From: Bugula neritina
Taxonomy: Eukaryota > Bryozoa > Gymnolaemata > Cheilostomatida > Bugulidae
NCBI GenBank assembly: GCA_964035545.1
Contig: OZ037768.1
Span: 8,175,241 to 8,239,240, forward strand
DNA: 64,000 nucleotides
Direction of reading: 5' to 3'
Positions 1 to 28,000 of this stretch are shown here, piece after piece. Within the stretch, counting starts at the first letter, position 1. Every line of letters starts with the position of its first letter. The notes under the pieces are model-generated. The model saw nothing but the letters and a program-made list of their open reading frames with translations, did not search any database and was not told the origin of the DNA. Both the position numbers and the translations under genes were made by a program.

Positions 1-1459
1 CCGCTGAACAAGTAATATTCATATTCATATTGATATTATAAATATAATTATCATTATGATTGCATTTTAGTACTAGTTTCATTTATACTATAATAACATT
101 TTAACTAATTTTGCTTAAAGTTAATTGGATTCAAACAGAAATGCAAGTCTCAAAGCTTGTCAAACTCAATCTCGAAAGCGAGACTCAAACTGAAACCGCT
201 GGGAAAACTATTTTCAAAGTCAAAATGAAAATGTTGATGCAATTGTCATACTGATACTCATTGCCATTGTGATTGTAGTTTTACATTGCAATATATAATT
301 ATAGTACAAATATTATTATTAATATTATAATTGTAGTACTAGTAGTTCAGTAATAGCTCAAGTTGTAACACTCACAGTCACTGTCAGACTCGGAGTCATG
401 ATGATAATCATGATATTCACATTAATATTTATACTATAATTTATATGAATATAATTATAATTGTTGTTAATATTAATAATAATATTTAAATTGTTATTAT
501 AATAATTATTGTATTATTTTACTCGTATTTATTTTCAATGTAAATCGTATTTGACTATTTGAATTTCATATTGATATTGGGTTATCTATTGTATTTGATG
601 ATTGAACAACTCAAAGTCAATATCACTATAATTCGGACTGTATAACTATAATAAATAAATCAAAATGAATATCAATTGTAATATTTAAATAACTTTAAGT
701 GTAATGATAATCTATAAGTTAATAAAGTTGTTAAATTAATACTAATAGCTATGTGACCATTATGATTATCATTGTTAACAATATTAATGCTCATTCAAAC
801 AGATGATGAGTTTTAATGTATTTATAGCTAAATTTGAATATATATACTTATAGCATTATTACAATATTAATTACCTCTAATTTTATTTATAATTGTTGTG
901 CCAGTAAATGTAAATAACTAATTTAGCTCCTGCCTCAAAGTTAAATTCCAAATCGTTAATATATAAAAACTTAAATATTATAATTATTATTCACAATACC
1001 ATGTCTATTGCTGTATTAATATTATGAATGCTACTTTTACTATGACCATGAGTACAAAATTTAGTTAAAAAATAAATACTTGTTTTTTTTTTCTTTATCA
1101 ATAGCATTTTTTCTCAAATTCGCAGTCAGTGATTGACAATCGCATCCATGCATTACACATTCAGCATTTCCAGCTGCCTTGTTTTTTCTCCAGGGCCACT
1201 TTAAAGTTCTTAGTCAGGAATATATGATCCTGAGCAACTATTAACATTTCCTCTGCTCCTTTTTATTCATCTAGATTTTAGCTTGTTCCAAGGTGTTCAC
1301 CCATTAAATTTCCTAACGAAAATTATTTAAATATTCTTATTATTGAAATAACTATATGCTGTATGTTTTTTTATTAAATCATAACTATAGCTTAGAAGTA
1401 AGCTCAAAACTCCCATAGTTCATCTAATTATTATCCTAAATTGTGAATATCTAAATTTT
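1..1459. other. AT-rich upstream flank of EPS15 with degenerate short-motif repeat
   Basis: No gene is seen here. Roughly the first 760 bases are built of loosely repeated short words (variants of TCATATTGATATT, ATTATAATTAT and ACTCAAAGTC), like a decayed low-complexity or satellite-type repeat. A similar tract lies at about 17090-17650. The remainder is AT-rich sequence without a convincing open frame. The EPS15 promoter must lie here or in the part of the repeat next to it, but no TATA box or other element could be singled out. Confidence 0.5.
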
Positions 1460-15650
<14,191 letters not shown>

Positions 15651-17090
15651 TATCTGTGCTAGATATTGCTCTGTATTATTATTTTCAGAATTATTGACTT
15701 TTCAGGCTCAATTAGATTATAATTATAACAATTATTTGGCAGTGCAATACGAATGATAGGCTATTAGTTGCAACATTATGTAATTTAAATATTGTGCTGT
15801 AGTTGCAGACCGTCATTTTTTTCATATCATAATTCTTGTTATGTATTTATTCACTAAATTCTTATATAACAAATTTGTCTTATTTAGTAAAGTTTAAGCT
15901 GAACTGTAATTGACCAGTGTAGCTTTAAAGTGAAATATATACTATCCATGGGCTTGGAAATTTGTTTTGAAATGTAATAATATGCCCAGTTTAAGAGGTA
16001 TATTAGGCAAATTAGTGGTTGAATAACTGAATTATTAAGAGCTTATGTTTTTGGCATTGCTGTCTAATATTTTCCAAAAATGTGCTATCTCATGTTTTGG
16101 CTAACTTTTGACCATGGTGAACTCTTTGTAACTTTGTTGTAAAATTCAAGTGTACACTTCATTTCGAATGTAATAATGTGTCACGAGGATTTTTTCATTT
16201 TCTAATGAGTACCAAATCAATAGTATTTCATCAATAGACTCGTGCACTAGCAGCATAACAATTTTCTTGCTTTGGCAATTTACAACACACCACTGCTAAT
16301 GAAAAATAATACATGGGCCTGGGGCAGAAGTCAATATGAATATAATTTACTGAAATGAACAGTTTGAGTACGTATTTAAAGAATGCGTGAGTTGAGAACA
16401 CATGCATGGCTTTTTGACTTTTTGCAGCTAATTTTCGTCAACATTAACTTACCAACTTGCTTCGCTTCATTTGTCCTTCCTTTTTGTGATGTATGCATTG
16501 TGAGTTTTCTAATGCTGAAATAATCTAAATATGACATTGACTGCAAAGCCAAATCAAAATGTATGCCCTTTTCTGAACTTCGAGTATTGAGATATGAGAA
16601 GGTTTGCTTGCAAAAATACTTATAACATTCTGTCATTATGGTAAAATAGTGCTTTCTATTGCTGATTTAGGCACTAGGCTGTAATAATTGGTGGGAATAT
16701 AAAATATTATACTACTGTAATAATTCTGAACAGCAGTTAAATATTTTCAAGTCACGTCTGCAACAGGAGGCTTATTTCATGAAATGAAATTGCTAAGAGA
16801 ATCACAGTGGGTGGGGGTAGTTCGTAATATGTAATAGACCCGTTGTAGTATTAAATGGTTTTAGTGAAGCAAACGGCTATGTCAAGGTTAAATCTGCTCA
16901 AATTTTTCTATTAGCTTATTTTTTTTAATTTAAGTTGTGAATATTGATATAAACTGACTAAGTACTCACTTTTAATTATAATTTGAAATTCTTCTGCGCA
17001 TTCCATGAGGTAGATTAAGATTTTTTTAAAGTTACCACTAATGATGGAAATTACTGTCATAGGGAGCCGCACAGATAGTAATAATTAATA
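15651..17090. other. 3' flank of EPS15, no gene recognised
   Basis: The start presumably carries the EPS15 3' untranslated region. No clear AATAAA was found close to the stop. The rest is AT-rich with no coding signal that I could support; an open frame at 16376-16636 on the minus strand has no recognisable feature. Confidence 0.4.
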
Positions 17091-17650
17091 AGTATGAATG
17101 AGAATGAAATTCAAATTGAATATCATATCCTGATTTATAATTATTATCATTATCATTATGATTATTCATTTTCAATATCAGAATATGATCATATTCTTAT
17201 TGATATTCATATTGAATATTTATATTGATATTCTCATTGTGATTGTAATTAAATTTGATATTCATTTTCACTTTGATATTCATACTGATACTCACTATCA
17301 TACTGATACTAAATATAATTATAGTAATAGTAATACTAATACTAATAGTAATACAGTATTACTAATAGTAATAGTAATACTAATACTAATAGTTGTAGTT
17401 AGCAAGGATTTCATAAGGTTGACATACATATATTACAAGGTTGACATAGGATTAAAAGGCTGACATGAATATTCAATAAGTTAATAACATTGTTAATAAA
17501 TTATTAAACATACAATAATAATAGCAATACCCATAATAATATATTATCTGATTTTAATATAATTATTTACATAATTATAATTGTAATTATATTTACTTGT
17601 TTCACAGCTTGTTGACCTATGAGTATGACTAGAAAGTAGAATCATTAGGC
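17090..17650. repeat. Degenerate short-motif repeat, related to window start
   Basis: The tract is built from variants of TATTGATATTCAT, ATACTGATACTCA and a near-palindromic block of TACTAATAGTAA words around 17320-17400. Phrases such as CTCATTGTGATTGTA recur in the tract at 1-760, and AAGTTAATAA words follow in both. It is interpreted as a second diverged copy of the same repeat family. Confidence 0.5.
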
Positions 17651-17748
17651 TCAGATAGATATTTAAAAAGCTCTTCTTGAGTGAGTTCTCAAGATGTTTT
17701 TGTTAGTGAACCGAGGTAGAATTGTCTGTGAAAAAACTGTGTAAATTT

Positions 17749-18000
17749 TCACATTAATTTCAAGTAGTGCCAGTCAGTTTGAAATAGTGTAGTTAAACAA
17801 AGAGCTTCAAGATTTTCAATCACTTTGACAACAACCTTAGCTGAAGTGCCCCACATCCATGTCAATTCTACTGCCAGGTCATTGTGCTTCTCTACTTTTC
17901 CCACTTTTTTTATTCTGTAGTCACTAGGGACAGTAATGTTGATGACAATTACTTCTGAATTGCTCTTGTTAATTGTCACAATATCAGGCATTCTAGCTGT
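17749..18000 (-). pseudogene. Decayed non-LTR retrotransposon fragment (end of reverse transcriptase polyprotein)
   Basis: An 80-codon minus-strand frame reads MPDIVTINKS, then INITVPSDYRIKK, EKHNDLAVEL and a short hydrophobic end. The pattern PDI(V), a short gap, D/NITVPSD-R, then EKY-DL-RE-LW with Val-rich strands, matches the segment commonly found after the reverse transcriptase domain in animal LINE polyproteins. Upstream sequence on the same strand (LWNFRILEEQEWFEPLG then a stop) is consistent with the preceding part, broken by stops. It is a dead fragment, not a gene. Confidence 0.5.
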
Positions 18001-19034
18001 GAGTTTGTATGTTAAAATCTCACCAAATGTTTATGCTGTTGATTCTATTATAAGATCAGCCCAGTGGTTCAAACCATTCTTGCTCCTCTAAAATCCTGAA
18101 GTTCCACACATTTTCTAGTGGATTGTTGAAATCGCATGTTCACCTTTTTAAACTATTTGTGTACTAGCCAATTCGTATTCATCGAATACACGCATCATCA
18201 TTTTATCTCTTGCATTATACATCTAGTATTTTTATTGCCACATTTTTTTCATAATGACCATCAGTCCTTCTGGTTTTTGTCACCATCCATATTTATGTGG
18301 CATGTATGTAAGTTATGCTTTTGAAGCAATTATCAACAATTATTAGTTTACACAACTTTATTGTGTTTGAACTCAATGTAATAAATAGCTTAATAATTTT
18401 TCTGTAAGTATTAGGCATTAAATGCAATTTTAGAAATTACAATAATAACCATATTTTAATTTTCTAACGTAAAGCAAGTGTTTAGGGCCTAGATGTTTAA
18501 TGTTGAGTCTATTATATTCATTAAATTGCTCATGCTGGTGGGGTAATTAGCAATAATGTGCCTATCACAGTCGATGTCATTTCCTTCAATAATTATAATC
18601 GAAATTATTGATATGCTTGAGATATTAGTTGAAATATATTTGCTAGATCTCCAAACTACTTAACTAGCTGTTTGTTGAAGTTTTAGTAATTTATGCTCAA
18701 TGTTTTAATCGTTTATTATTTTTTCCTTTCGGTTTTATACTCATTTAAATCGAGAATCGTGCTTTTTATTTTTTAAAAGCATTGATTTGCAGTAATGGAG
18801 CATTGGTTTCCACAACCTTCTGAATTTTTGGCAACTAAATGCCTGCATTTTGTTTAAAATTTTACTTTTAAATTTTAAGTTTGCAACAAGTGTGGTCACA
18901 AAGCATTATATTCCATTAACAGTTTGTTTTCATTTATTGAGTTTTAGTGTACTATACATAGTTTATTAGATAATGTATTTATTTTGTACTTGAAGATTGA
19001 GTTTATAGGGAAAGTGTTTTGTAAAGTATAGTTG
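18001..19034. other. Upstream flank of AGGF1
   Basis: AT-rich sequence with no gene seen apart from the retrotransposon remnant at its left edge. It must contain the AGGF1 promoter and 5' untranslated region, but no element stands out. Confidence 0.4.
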
Positions 19035-22000
19035 ATGACCATGGACTCTGCTAGTGCTAGTAATGGTCCTCTTGATATGTCTGAATGTGAAAAGAATCTA
19101 AAAAATACTCTCAAGCTATTGGCCAGCACCGAAAGGAAGCTGGAAAAAGCTCAAAGATACAACCAACAACTGGTTACAGAGGTGAATCTATTTTTATTAA
19201 TTTTCAGGTTAAAAATCAATGTCCTACCGAATTTCTCTTTTCAGCAGAAACCTTCTAATAATTTATCATATAGGTTTTTTTTTCAAATTTCATAGTTTCA
19301 TATATTTCATGTTCTTTAAAATATGTACTACATATACTAAATTTATAAGGCCACATAATGAAATATTCATTTGGTTTGCTTTTTTAATTTTCTATTGCTA
19401 GCTCTTTTTGTTTTGAAATTTATACAAGTTTGATGGGCATTATGTAAATGATAGATTTTTTCAGTGAAATGAATATCTTTGCTTGAATCCAAAGCTTTAG
19501 GAATTTGTTGTAATTGAATTGGAAATTAACTATTAAGTTAATGTATGCAAAGTTTACTTTTTCTGATGCTGTTCTGCATATATAATTTGACGAAATTGCT
19601 TTATGATATTATGCAGCATTGGAGTATGCAATTCAAATTGATTATTTGTTAGGCTTCAGCATTCATCAACATACCTCATTCTATGTGGCAAATTCTTTTC
19701 ACATCTTTGAAAAATTATATTAAATATATTAATTTTTAGAGCAGGTATCAATATTTGATGCTTTTTGAAGATCACTTGTAAAAAGTATCTTAGAAAGTTC
19801 TGTAATCATAACCGAATAATGTGTTTATACTGGCAACTAGATCATTGGCTCTTACTAATAGTAAAATCTAGGCATTAGCTCAGAGATATAACTGGTTGGT
19901 TTTAGCTTGAAGAACTGAAAAAAGAACTTCACACTCGAAGGAAAAAATCTAAAAGTATTACATACAGTGAGAAGAGTACACAAACTGACTACTCAGTCAA
20001 CAGTCTTCCTGATCCAAGTCAAAACTTAAACAATACATCTGAGCAGGTATAAAATTGTATGGCTGCTCCTTGAAACTAGGCGTGTCTAAATAACTTACTT
20101 GTGTCATGCTTTTTGCCATTTTATTGTTTATTAAACCAACAATTATAAAAATGTTAAAACTTGGCAACTGACAGGATTATGTGTTCATATTTTGGCACTC
20201 CACAGTTGTCAATTGTCAAAATACAAACAAAATTTGTCAACAGTTTAATTTTTAGCAGCCATAAAAGTGTCTGAAACTAGTCATATTTTTTCAACTTTAT
20301 TTCGCAAGTTCGTAAATTATTTGATGCAATCAAGAACTTAGTTTTTCCCTATACGCTTCAACAGTTAGGAAATGTCAGAAAATCTTAGAAATTGTCTTCT
20401 TTTGTTTTCCTTTTTTGTTGAGTAAGTAACTCTTAACGAGGATTATCAAGCATTTCAATAAAGGATGATTTATAATAGTAATAATATTTCAGGTTTAGAC
20501 TCAGCGCATTATATTGTGGTTATTTCAGACTGTTTCCGACCCAGTTTACGAGCCTTTGACCATTGAGGCATCTGCAGGAGATGGTAACACATTGAGTATT
20601 GCCGATCAGTTGCGATCAGTTGCAGAGCAGGCAGTGAGCCAATCAGGTTACACGTACGATGAAGTATCTGGACTCTACTATGACCAGCAAACCGGCTACT
20701 ACTACAATCCAGTAGGTATTCTGCCAAATACTTCTCTCTTGTACGCATATCTAGTATTTGGAATGCAGAGTTAAATGCTTTCTTCTCATGGATGTGGAAT
20801 GCTATTAATCAGCCTACCGTCAATGTAGTGGCCTGCCAAAAGTTGACGTTTGTCTGCAGCGAGTATGTTTACCACTCGTGAAATGTTAAGACAATATGAA
20901 ATCACTTCAGGGCATATTCCCAGAATGAGGCGGTTTTGTTTGTTACGCTATGCATTTACTGCGCTGCTGTAATGTTTGTGGTCATAGCGTGATCATCGCC
21001 TTCAAACCATTACAACAATAAAAAATGTTTTATATTCTAGGAAAACAAGTTGTATTATGACAGTGCGTCATGCTGTTATTACACATTCAATGAAGAAGGA
21101 AATTGCTATGAGTTCCATTCCCAAGCAGATCTCTCTCAGTATGAGCAATACTACAAACACCAAAGTGCAAAGGCCGAGCGTCTGGCTAGGAAAGCGGCAA
21201 AGCAAGCAAGACGGGAGTCGCGGGAATCTAGACTAGCCAGTAAAGAATCCAGAAAACGGTGTACTAATACAGACGAGGTGCGAACTTAAAGTTATGTTAT
21301 CATAATTAATTATATGTACATTTATGTTAATAATATTTATACTGGCTATAACATTTACATAAATACATTAGAAGTCTGCCACGCTGTACATGACACTAAG
21401 TGAAGCGCCGATCTACTGCTGGAGCATGTAGAAACACTGACTATTGTTGTTTGCAGGTAGAGAGATGTGTTGATGACTTGACAGCTCACTTTCTCACTAG
21501 CCTGCAGATAGACCGTCAAAGAAAGCACCTGCAAGGTAACCTGCTGAGACACTCCATTCTTCTCGTTTTAGATTCCTCCAAAGAAGTGCCTCGTTGATAG
21601 CTCTGCTAAGGAATCTGATGATGACGCTGAAGTTGAGGCAGCTCGGCAGCTTACAAATAGCCAATCAGAAAATTCATCAGAGCCGGAGGATGGAGAAGTT
21701 GTCTCCTCGGACGAGGAGTCCTGTCTCGGTGATGCCGATGTCGCGCCAGGTTAGAGTTATGTAGCCGTGTTCCGGTGTGCCGCGTGAACTACCAGTTTGT
21801 TCTCTTATCTCTTATATCGGGGTTCTCATCAATTGTAATGCAAGTTCTACTAATGCGTCTAATGGTAAATTTTATGGCTTGTTTTTCCAGACAGTTTCTA
21901 TTCAAATTTCAAATAACATTTATGGAAAATAATGATTTGATGCACTGCTTATTAGAGTGCAAAAATGTCCTGAATAATTATTCATATCATTGGTATTTTA

Positions 22001-25000
22001 TAATTCGTAACCAAACTTATCAATTAACTCCCTATAAACACCACTTTTGTCGTTATATCATTTTAAGGTTATTAATGCATAGCTGATGAGATTATCATAA
22101 TAGATAATGTCATAACATCAAAAAAACTCATGAAATACTACAACCATATGCATTCCAATTAGTTTTCAATACATTAGACAGTACATTAAAAATAATTTTG
22201 CTTCCATGACTTGAGAATTTGTAAATAACCATTGCACAATTCTTGGGTAATAAAAATAAGTTCTTTTACCCAGTTTCTATTTTTGAAATGCTGGCTTGTA
22301 ACAAGCAGATAAGAAATATTTGGAATAACAAAACAAGCTGTAAAGGTTGCCATTTCCTTATACCAAATTGTTCAGTATCACTGTAGGCACAGCAAATCAC
22401 ATTAGTTGCCACATATTTTATGTTTACGTTTGCTTAATATTTTGTAGTACGCAAATATTACATGCTGATACTATGAGTGAACAACTTAGTGCTACAATTA
22501 TACAATGTGCACATTTTCTTATTTTTCTCTAAAAACAACAACCTTGGTTTTAGTTTGATGTGTGGGTTTGAATATATACCCTCAAGTAGAAAGATTTTGT
22601 GAAAATAAGTTTTAAATTTGTTAAATTTTTATTATGCAGGCTTTGAGGTTGCATATGAATCGTAGAAATTGATGTTAGCGTCATTTGCGTATAAACATCA
22701 TTAAAATCTGAAAATATCTTGTAAAATAATGTTGACTTTTGCTCACGAAAAAGATAGCCTTTAATATTAACTCAAGCTCAAAATATCAGCTGGTAGTAGG
22801 TTTTGCGTCAAATCAATGTTTTCCTTGTATAAATCACATCCAGTTTTCGTATGAGAAAAAGTGGGATATTTTAAATATGGCGTGTTTTGATTTAATTAAT
22901 ATTACTTTCTCTGATTGGTCACTGTCAGTGTCTTAGAACGTGGTATGTAATCTAGGCACGTTGTTTAATATGCTAACTGGATAGGCAAGTCCAATTTTAA
23001 GATCATTTAATAGCACTGTCATGTGATGTTTTGTGTTCTCACATACATTAAACTCATCAGAAAGTGAGTTGTTTCAGGTGGCTCAAGTGTTTAACTGTCC
23101 TAATCCTATCAAACTCGCCCTTTCAGTGCCAAATAACTCTTCACGTGAAAAAATTAACAAAATAATTGCACAATCGTGTCAGGTTAATTAACAATTGGTC
23201 CAACCTAAGGGTTTAGATTGCAAAATTATCAAGAGTGTTTTTATTAAAATGTATCAATTTAGAAGTCCTTGGGACAAGTTTATGTACTGAAACTTATTTT
23301 CAAGCTATACTGCAAGAAATAGAGCAAAGCTGCTGTGTTTAATCATAATACAAGTAAAGTTAACTTTTCAGCTACCAGTGCATGTTATTAGCTTTCGTGT
23401 TCATACATTATACAAAGAACAAGTTGCAAGTATGTATCAAATTTCGTTATTTTGAAAGTTGCTAAACTCAAAAGTCAAACATCGATTTTTTATATTAAAC
23501 ACTAGCGTAGCCAGATAATTTGTTAGGCATGATGTTTTTCACATCATACTAAATTCATTTTATGCTTTTAATAGTCCAAAGAACTGAAATCACTTAGTTT
23601 TTGTGAGCATTAAGTAGATGGTTAATTAATGTAATCTAAGGTAATAATGGCTTGCCACACATCAAATACAGGAAATAAAGTCTTGGTATATCGAAGCAAC
23701 CAGGTGCCTATTCATATATCATCATCAATGGTCTCGACTCTGTCTAATTCTCATTTTAAACCTGCTTAAAAAATTGACATGGAAATATTTGTGATGCAAA
23801 GTAGTCTGATCATATAATTATATTCATTGCAATCACCTTCTCGTACTTCCCTTTACATAGTAAAATGTATGGATTTCTTGAACCTTGACTTGTGATTGCT
23901 ATGTGTCTAGTCTACATGGTGCTATGATGTTAGTCTGTAGCAAGACTCGGTGATTCTTACATGCCATACATTTTTACTGGGTGGAGTAAAGAGTATGACG
24001 GGTGGGTATCCGCAGGTGTACTTAATAATCATTCGGGGAATCTCATTCCTCTAAACAATGGCCTGACTTTAAACCCTAATCACCACAAGACAAACTCACA
24101 GCATTAGGTATTGTTACTCACAGTTCAGGCACAATCAAATAACTGGAAGTTATTCCCAGACAGATCCGGTTTTGCATAATCCTCTGGTTTTTGTTGAAAA
24201 GTCGTACAGTTTTTTTCAGCTCACCGATTTCACACTTGGAGTTATGAATGGTTATTTGATCTTGTGTGAATATTGATATAGATATCATTCATGTTTTTAT
24301 TCGAAAATTTACATAATCTGTAAAATGTGATTGGACTAGAATTACATTTTTTGTTAATTATTAGTGTGGCTTCTTGCAGTTGTGTATTCAGCAGTCATAT
24401 AATAATTATAGTAGTTGGAGTAGTCAGGTAATATTTATCAGTGGATTAATAATTAGTTTCCAACATTCCTTTAATGGGCTCATCTTACATGGCAGTATTT
24501 CAACACACTATACATGCAAACGGAATGCTTCGTTCAGTTTCAGTAATGACATGAAGTCCTTTTATTTCTATACAAGTTTAGGTTTAAGATGTGTCTGTAA
24601 AAAGAGCTAAATTTATTATGTAATATTTTTCATCCAGAACCCACCTTTCCTCTGTGCCGAATCTCCCTTTCTATGTTAGCTGGTTTGATGTTGTATTCTC
24701 ACCATTTCAGAGCAGCTATGGAGACCTCCATGTGTGCGAGCCGTTGTAAAGACATCTGATACCCTTGACATAGGCAGCTTGCATGTTGTAACTATAAATG
24801 GTGGCAATATTGGCAGCGATGATACTTGTACTATATGTATTCCTGAAGAGCAGGTCAATGAGGTACCCCATCTTTTCTCCATGTTACTCTGAGCTAGTGT
24901 AGGAATTTTTAGACCTCAAATAAGCTACAATGTGACTATATATCTTTTTATTGGAGCTATGACACCTTGCTACACTAGTGAATTCTGATTAGGCATGAGA

Positions 25001-28000
25001 ATCCTAGACTGCATTAGAGTTAAAATTCGATTTTTTAGCAGGTTTTATTTAATTCAATGTGTAAGTCTCTGTTCTTATATAAGCCTTCAGCACCTAAGCT
25101 GCACTTCTCTGTAGTCTATTTCATACTGGTATCCTATTACAAAATTAACCTTTTTGCAGACACATTGCAAGCTAGTGTATTCTAATGAAGAGCGCTGCTA
25201 CTATATCGTGGAACTTGGCAGCAAAAGTGGGACATTTCTCAACTCCACCAGACTTTCTCAGGTAAGGTGGCACGTGGATTCAGTATGACATTCCTTGTGC
25301 AGGTCTCTTGTATCTTACATACTGCATGTGGTTTACCATCAAACACTCAACTGGAGCTATTCTTAGTCGCAGCTGGTGAATTCATATCACTGAGACATCC
25401 TCTGGTGATTTCTAGGTGTCCACCTGCCAGTCTGGAATCTTATCTTTGAACATACATTTGACATTCTGATACACAGATTGACTATAGTTATTGTTTATTA
25501 ACCTTGAGAATAGTATGTTTTCACAGCTAAAATTTAATAAATAATTACATGTATAATTTTCTGCCTAATGAGCCAATTGTAAATCAAAATATCCATCTAC
25601 AGTGACACCCAGTTTCAGGTTTATTTCTAAAAGTTTTGAAAGGCTTGCATGGCAACGAACTAATTCTAACCAGGTGGAAAATCTCACGTCAAGGTCAACA
25701 CGGATTTGTCTGAGGCTTACGTCACCAATGTGTCATCCCCATGTCTCATAGGATGATGCCTCGTGAAATTTCTCACCTTCTAATGTTATTAATCTCTAAG
25801 TTCTGTTTCTCAGAGAAAGCATGGCTGAAGTTTCAGCTGAACTTTCAGTTAGAAAAACTGATAAATCACGGATGGTAGTATTTGTTGACAGTTACATAAA
25901 CATTTGTCAGTCTGGCCATCTTTGGTAATACTTCAGTGGTTTTTCTATGGCACTGAGAATTTGCCCAAGTGACACATGTGTTCATTAGTTTACAATTATT
26001 ATAATTTATTAAAATACATTACATAGTTTTGTGGCAACTAACAGAGTTTTGACCTAGTTCACCATCTGTTCAACAGTTCTTTAAAAACTTGTCACTCTTG
26101 TAATTAGAATGGTAAACATGTGCCTTGAGCTCTCTGGTTATTAATTACTTTTCTAGAAGTTGTGGTATTCTTCAAACTTTAACAAGTTGCTACTTCAAGG
26201 GTTTTTTGTAGTGTTGGTTGTCATGTTATGGTGTTTTCGAGCAAATGAAGTTATCTGTTGAAATGCACATTTGCTGTCTCTTTTGTGGTGGTAGAGTGGA
26301 GAGAGTTCCAGCTGTCGGTTGAGTAACCGGGACTGTTTGAGAGTAGGGACTACTGAACTTGTGCTACACATACATCCTGGTACAGACACTTGCTCTCACT
26401 GTGAGCCAGGTGTCATCGAGTCTACACTCAGAACTCAACTATTGCAACAACAGAATTCCTGTAAGTAGTATTCAGTTCAAAAGTTTATCTCCTCTTTGCG
26501 ACACCAGGTGGTATTTACAACTGATTGTTATTACGCATAGTTGTTATTCTTCATATTTAATCAAATACACTTCAGAAATATCTTCGTAAGAATAATACAA
26601 GTAGTGAAAATATTTTCGAAAGTAAAATATATTGAAAATGCACAAAAAGTCAATTAACTATCAGATGGTAGTTAGCAGGTGAATTGTGGGTATTAGCTGT
26701 GAAAGACTATGAGTCAGTGTAGTTTCTATTACAATATGATGTCATGCTAGCCCACGTTGGAACACACCTTGCTGATGAATATTGTAAATTAATTCAGATA
26801 AATTATTTTTTATGATCAATGCACTCAGAAAAGGTGCCAAAATGCGTAATTTTCTGTTGTATATAATTGCTGGAGCTTGTTTATATTGTGTGTGGGTGTA
26901 CCTGGGTTGGCTGAAATCAGTAAACATTTGTGTTGGAAGTAATTCAAAGCACCACCTCAGCATAATCTAAGTTCTACAGCATACTTTAGGTATCAGCGAA
27001 GAGGCTTTCTTTGAAGATGAAAAATAGTTGTCTTTCCCAAGTCATAAAGTAAAATATTTGTGAGTTTAGGCAATTCATATTATTCTACGCCTAAGTAATA
27101 ATTATATTATAATAGCCAATACAGAATAATATTACGTAGTGTAATCTAACATGATAGCATCAGAACCACCGCTCTTGATTTCTATTGTTTTACATGACCC
27201 AATTAGGGTGTAACCTGAACTGCTCTCTATATTCTCAGTCAGAGTTAGTCAATATAATAACAAACATATTTTGGTTGCTGGAAGCTCTAATTACAGTTAT
27301 GTGAATGAATAAAGGAATGTAAGGTCATTGGTAGACTGCATCAGACACTGGTTCACTTGGTCAATGTCATATCTTAATCCCTAATTATTGTTGATAATTG
27401 CTTTTTAGTTCATAAATTGTATAAACTTCTCATTGCTGTTAATCTTTATTCCTATTTATCATGCATAATTTTTATGACACTAAAAATAAAATCAGTTAAC
27501 CACAGCCTGACAGAATGATTTTATCTTGTCAATAACTGTATTGGAATCATAAATTTTGGCTGCTCCAATGAATGATGTGTTTTTAGATTTGTTTTGCTGA
27601 GGAAGACTAACTAATCAATAATTTTGGTATTGAATTTTTTTCAAGAGATATTGCTAGGTTTTATATAATGTGGAGTGGATATTTACAAAATTAATCAAAT
27701 TGAAATATTCTTTGCATTTTTTTGCTTAATAAGTATCTGTGACTATAATTTAGTTTAGTTTTGATCATTTTTGTCACTTAAAAGTGATATTCTCAATTAC
27801 AGTTAACATCCTAATATTTCACCCCTAATTCAGTTATAACATTTATAATAGTTTGGTAGCAAAATGAATGTTTCTAGTTTATATGTAACTAAACTTATAC
27901 TGCTTTTGGTGCGTTTGCATATTTGTGCTTTTGGGCAGGAATTTAATTCGAAACAGTTTCAGCTTATGAATTTGGCGATTCAATTTTTTTCAAAATGTGA

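Noticed and set aside
21400..21597. 65-codon frame over the possible AGGF1 cassette
   Set aside because: Not accepted as a separate gene: only its middle 79 nt is flanked by splice sites, and its end is AGGF1 exon 5 in the wrong frame.
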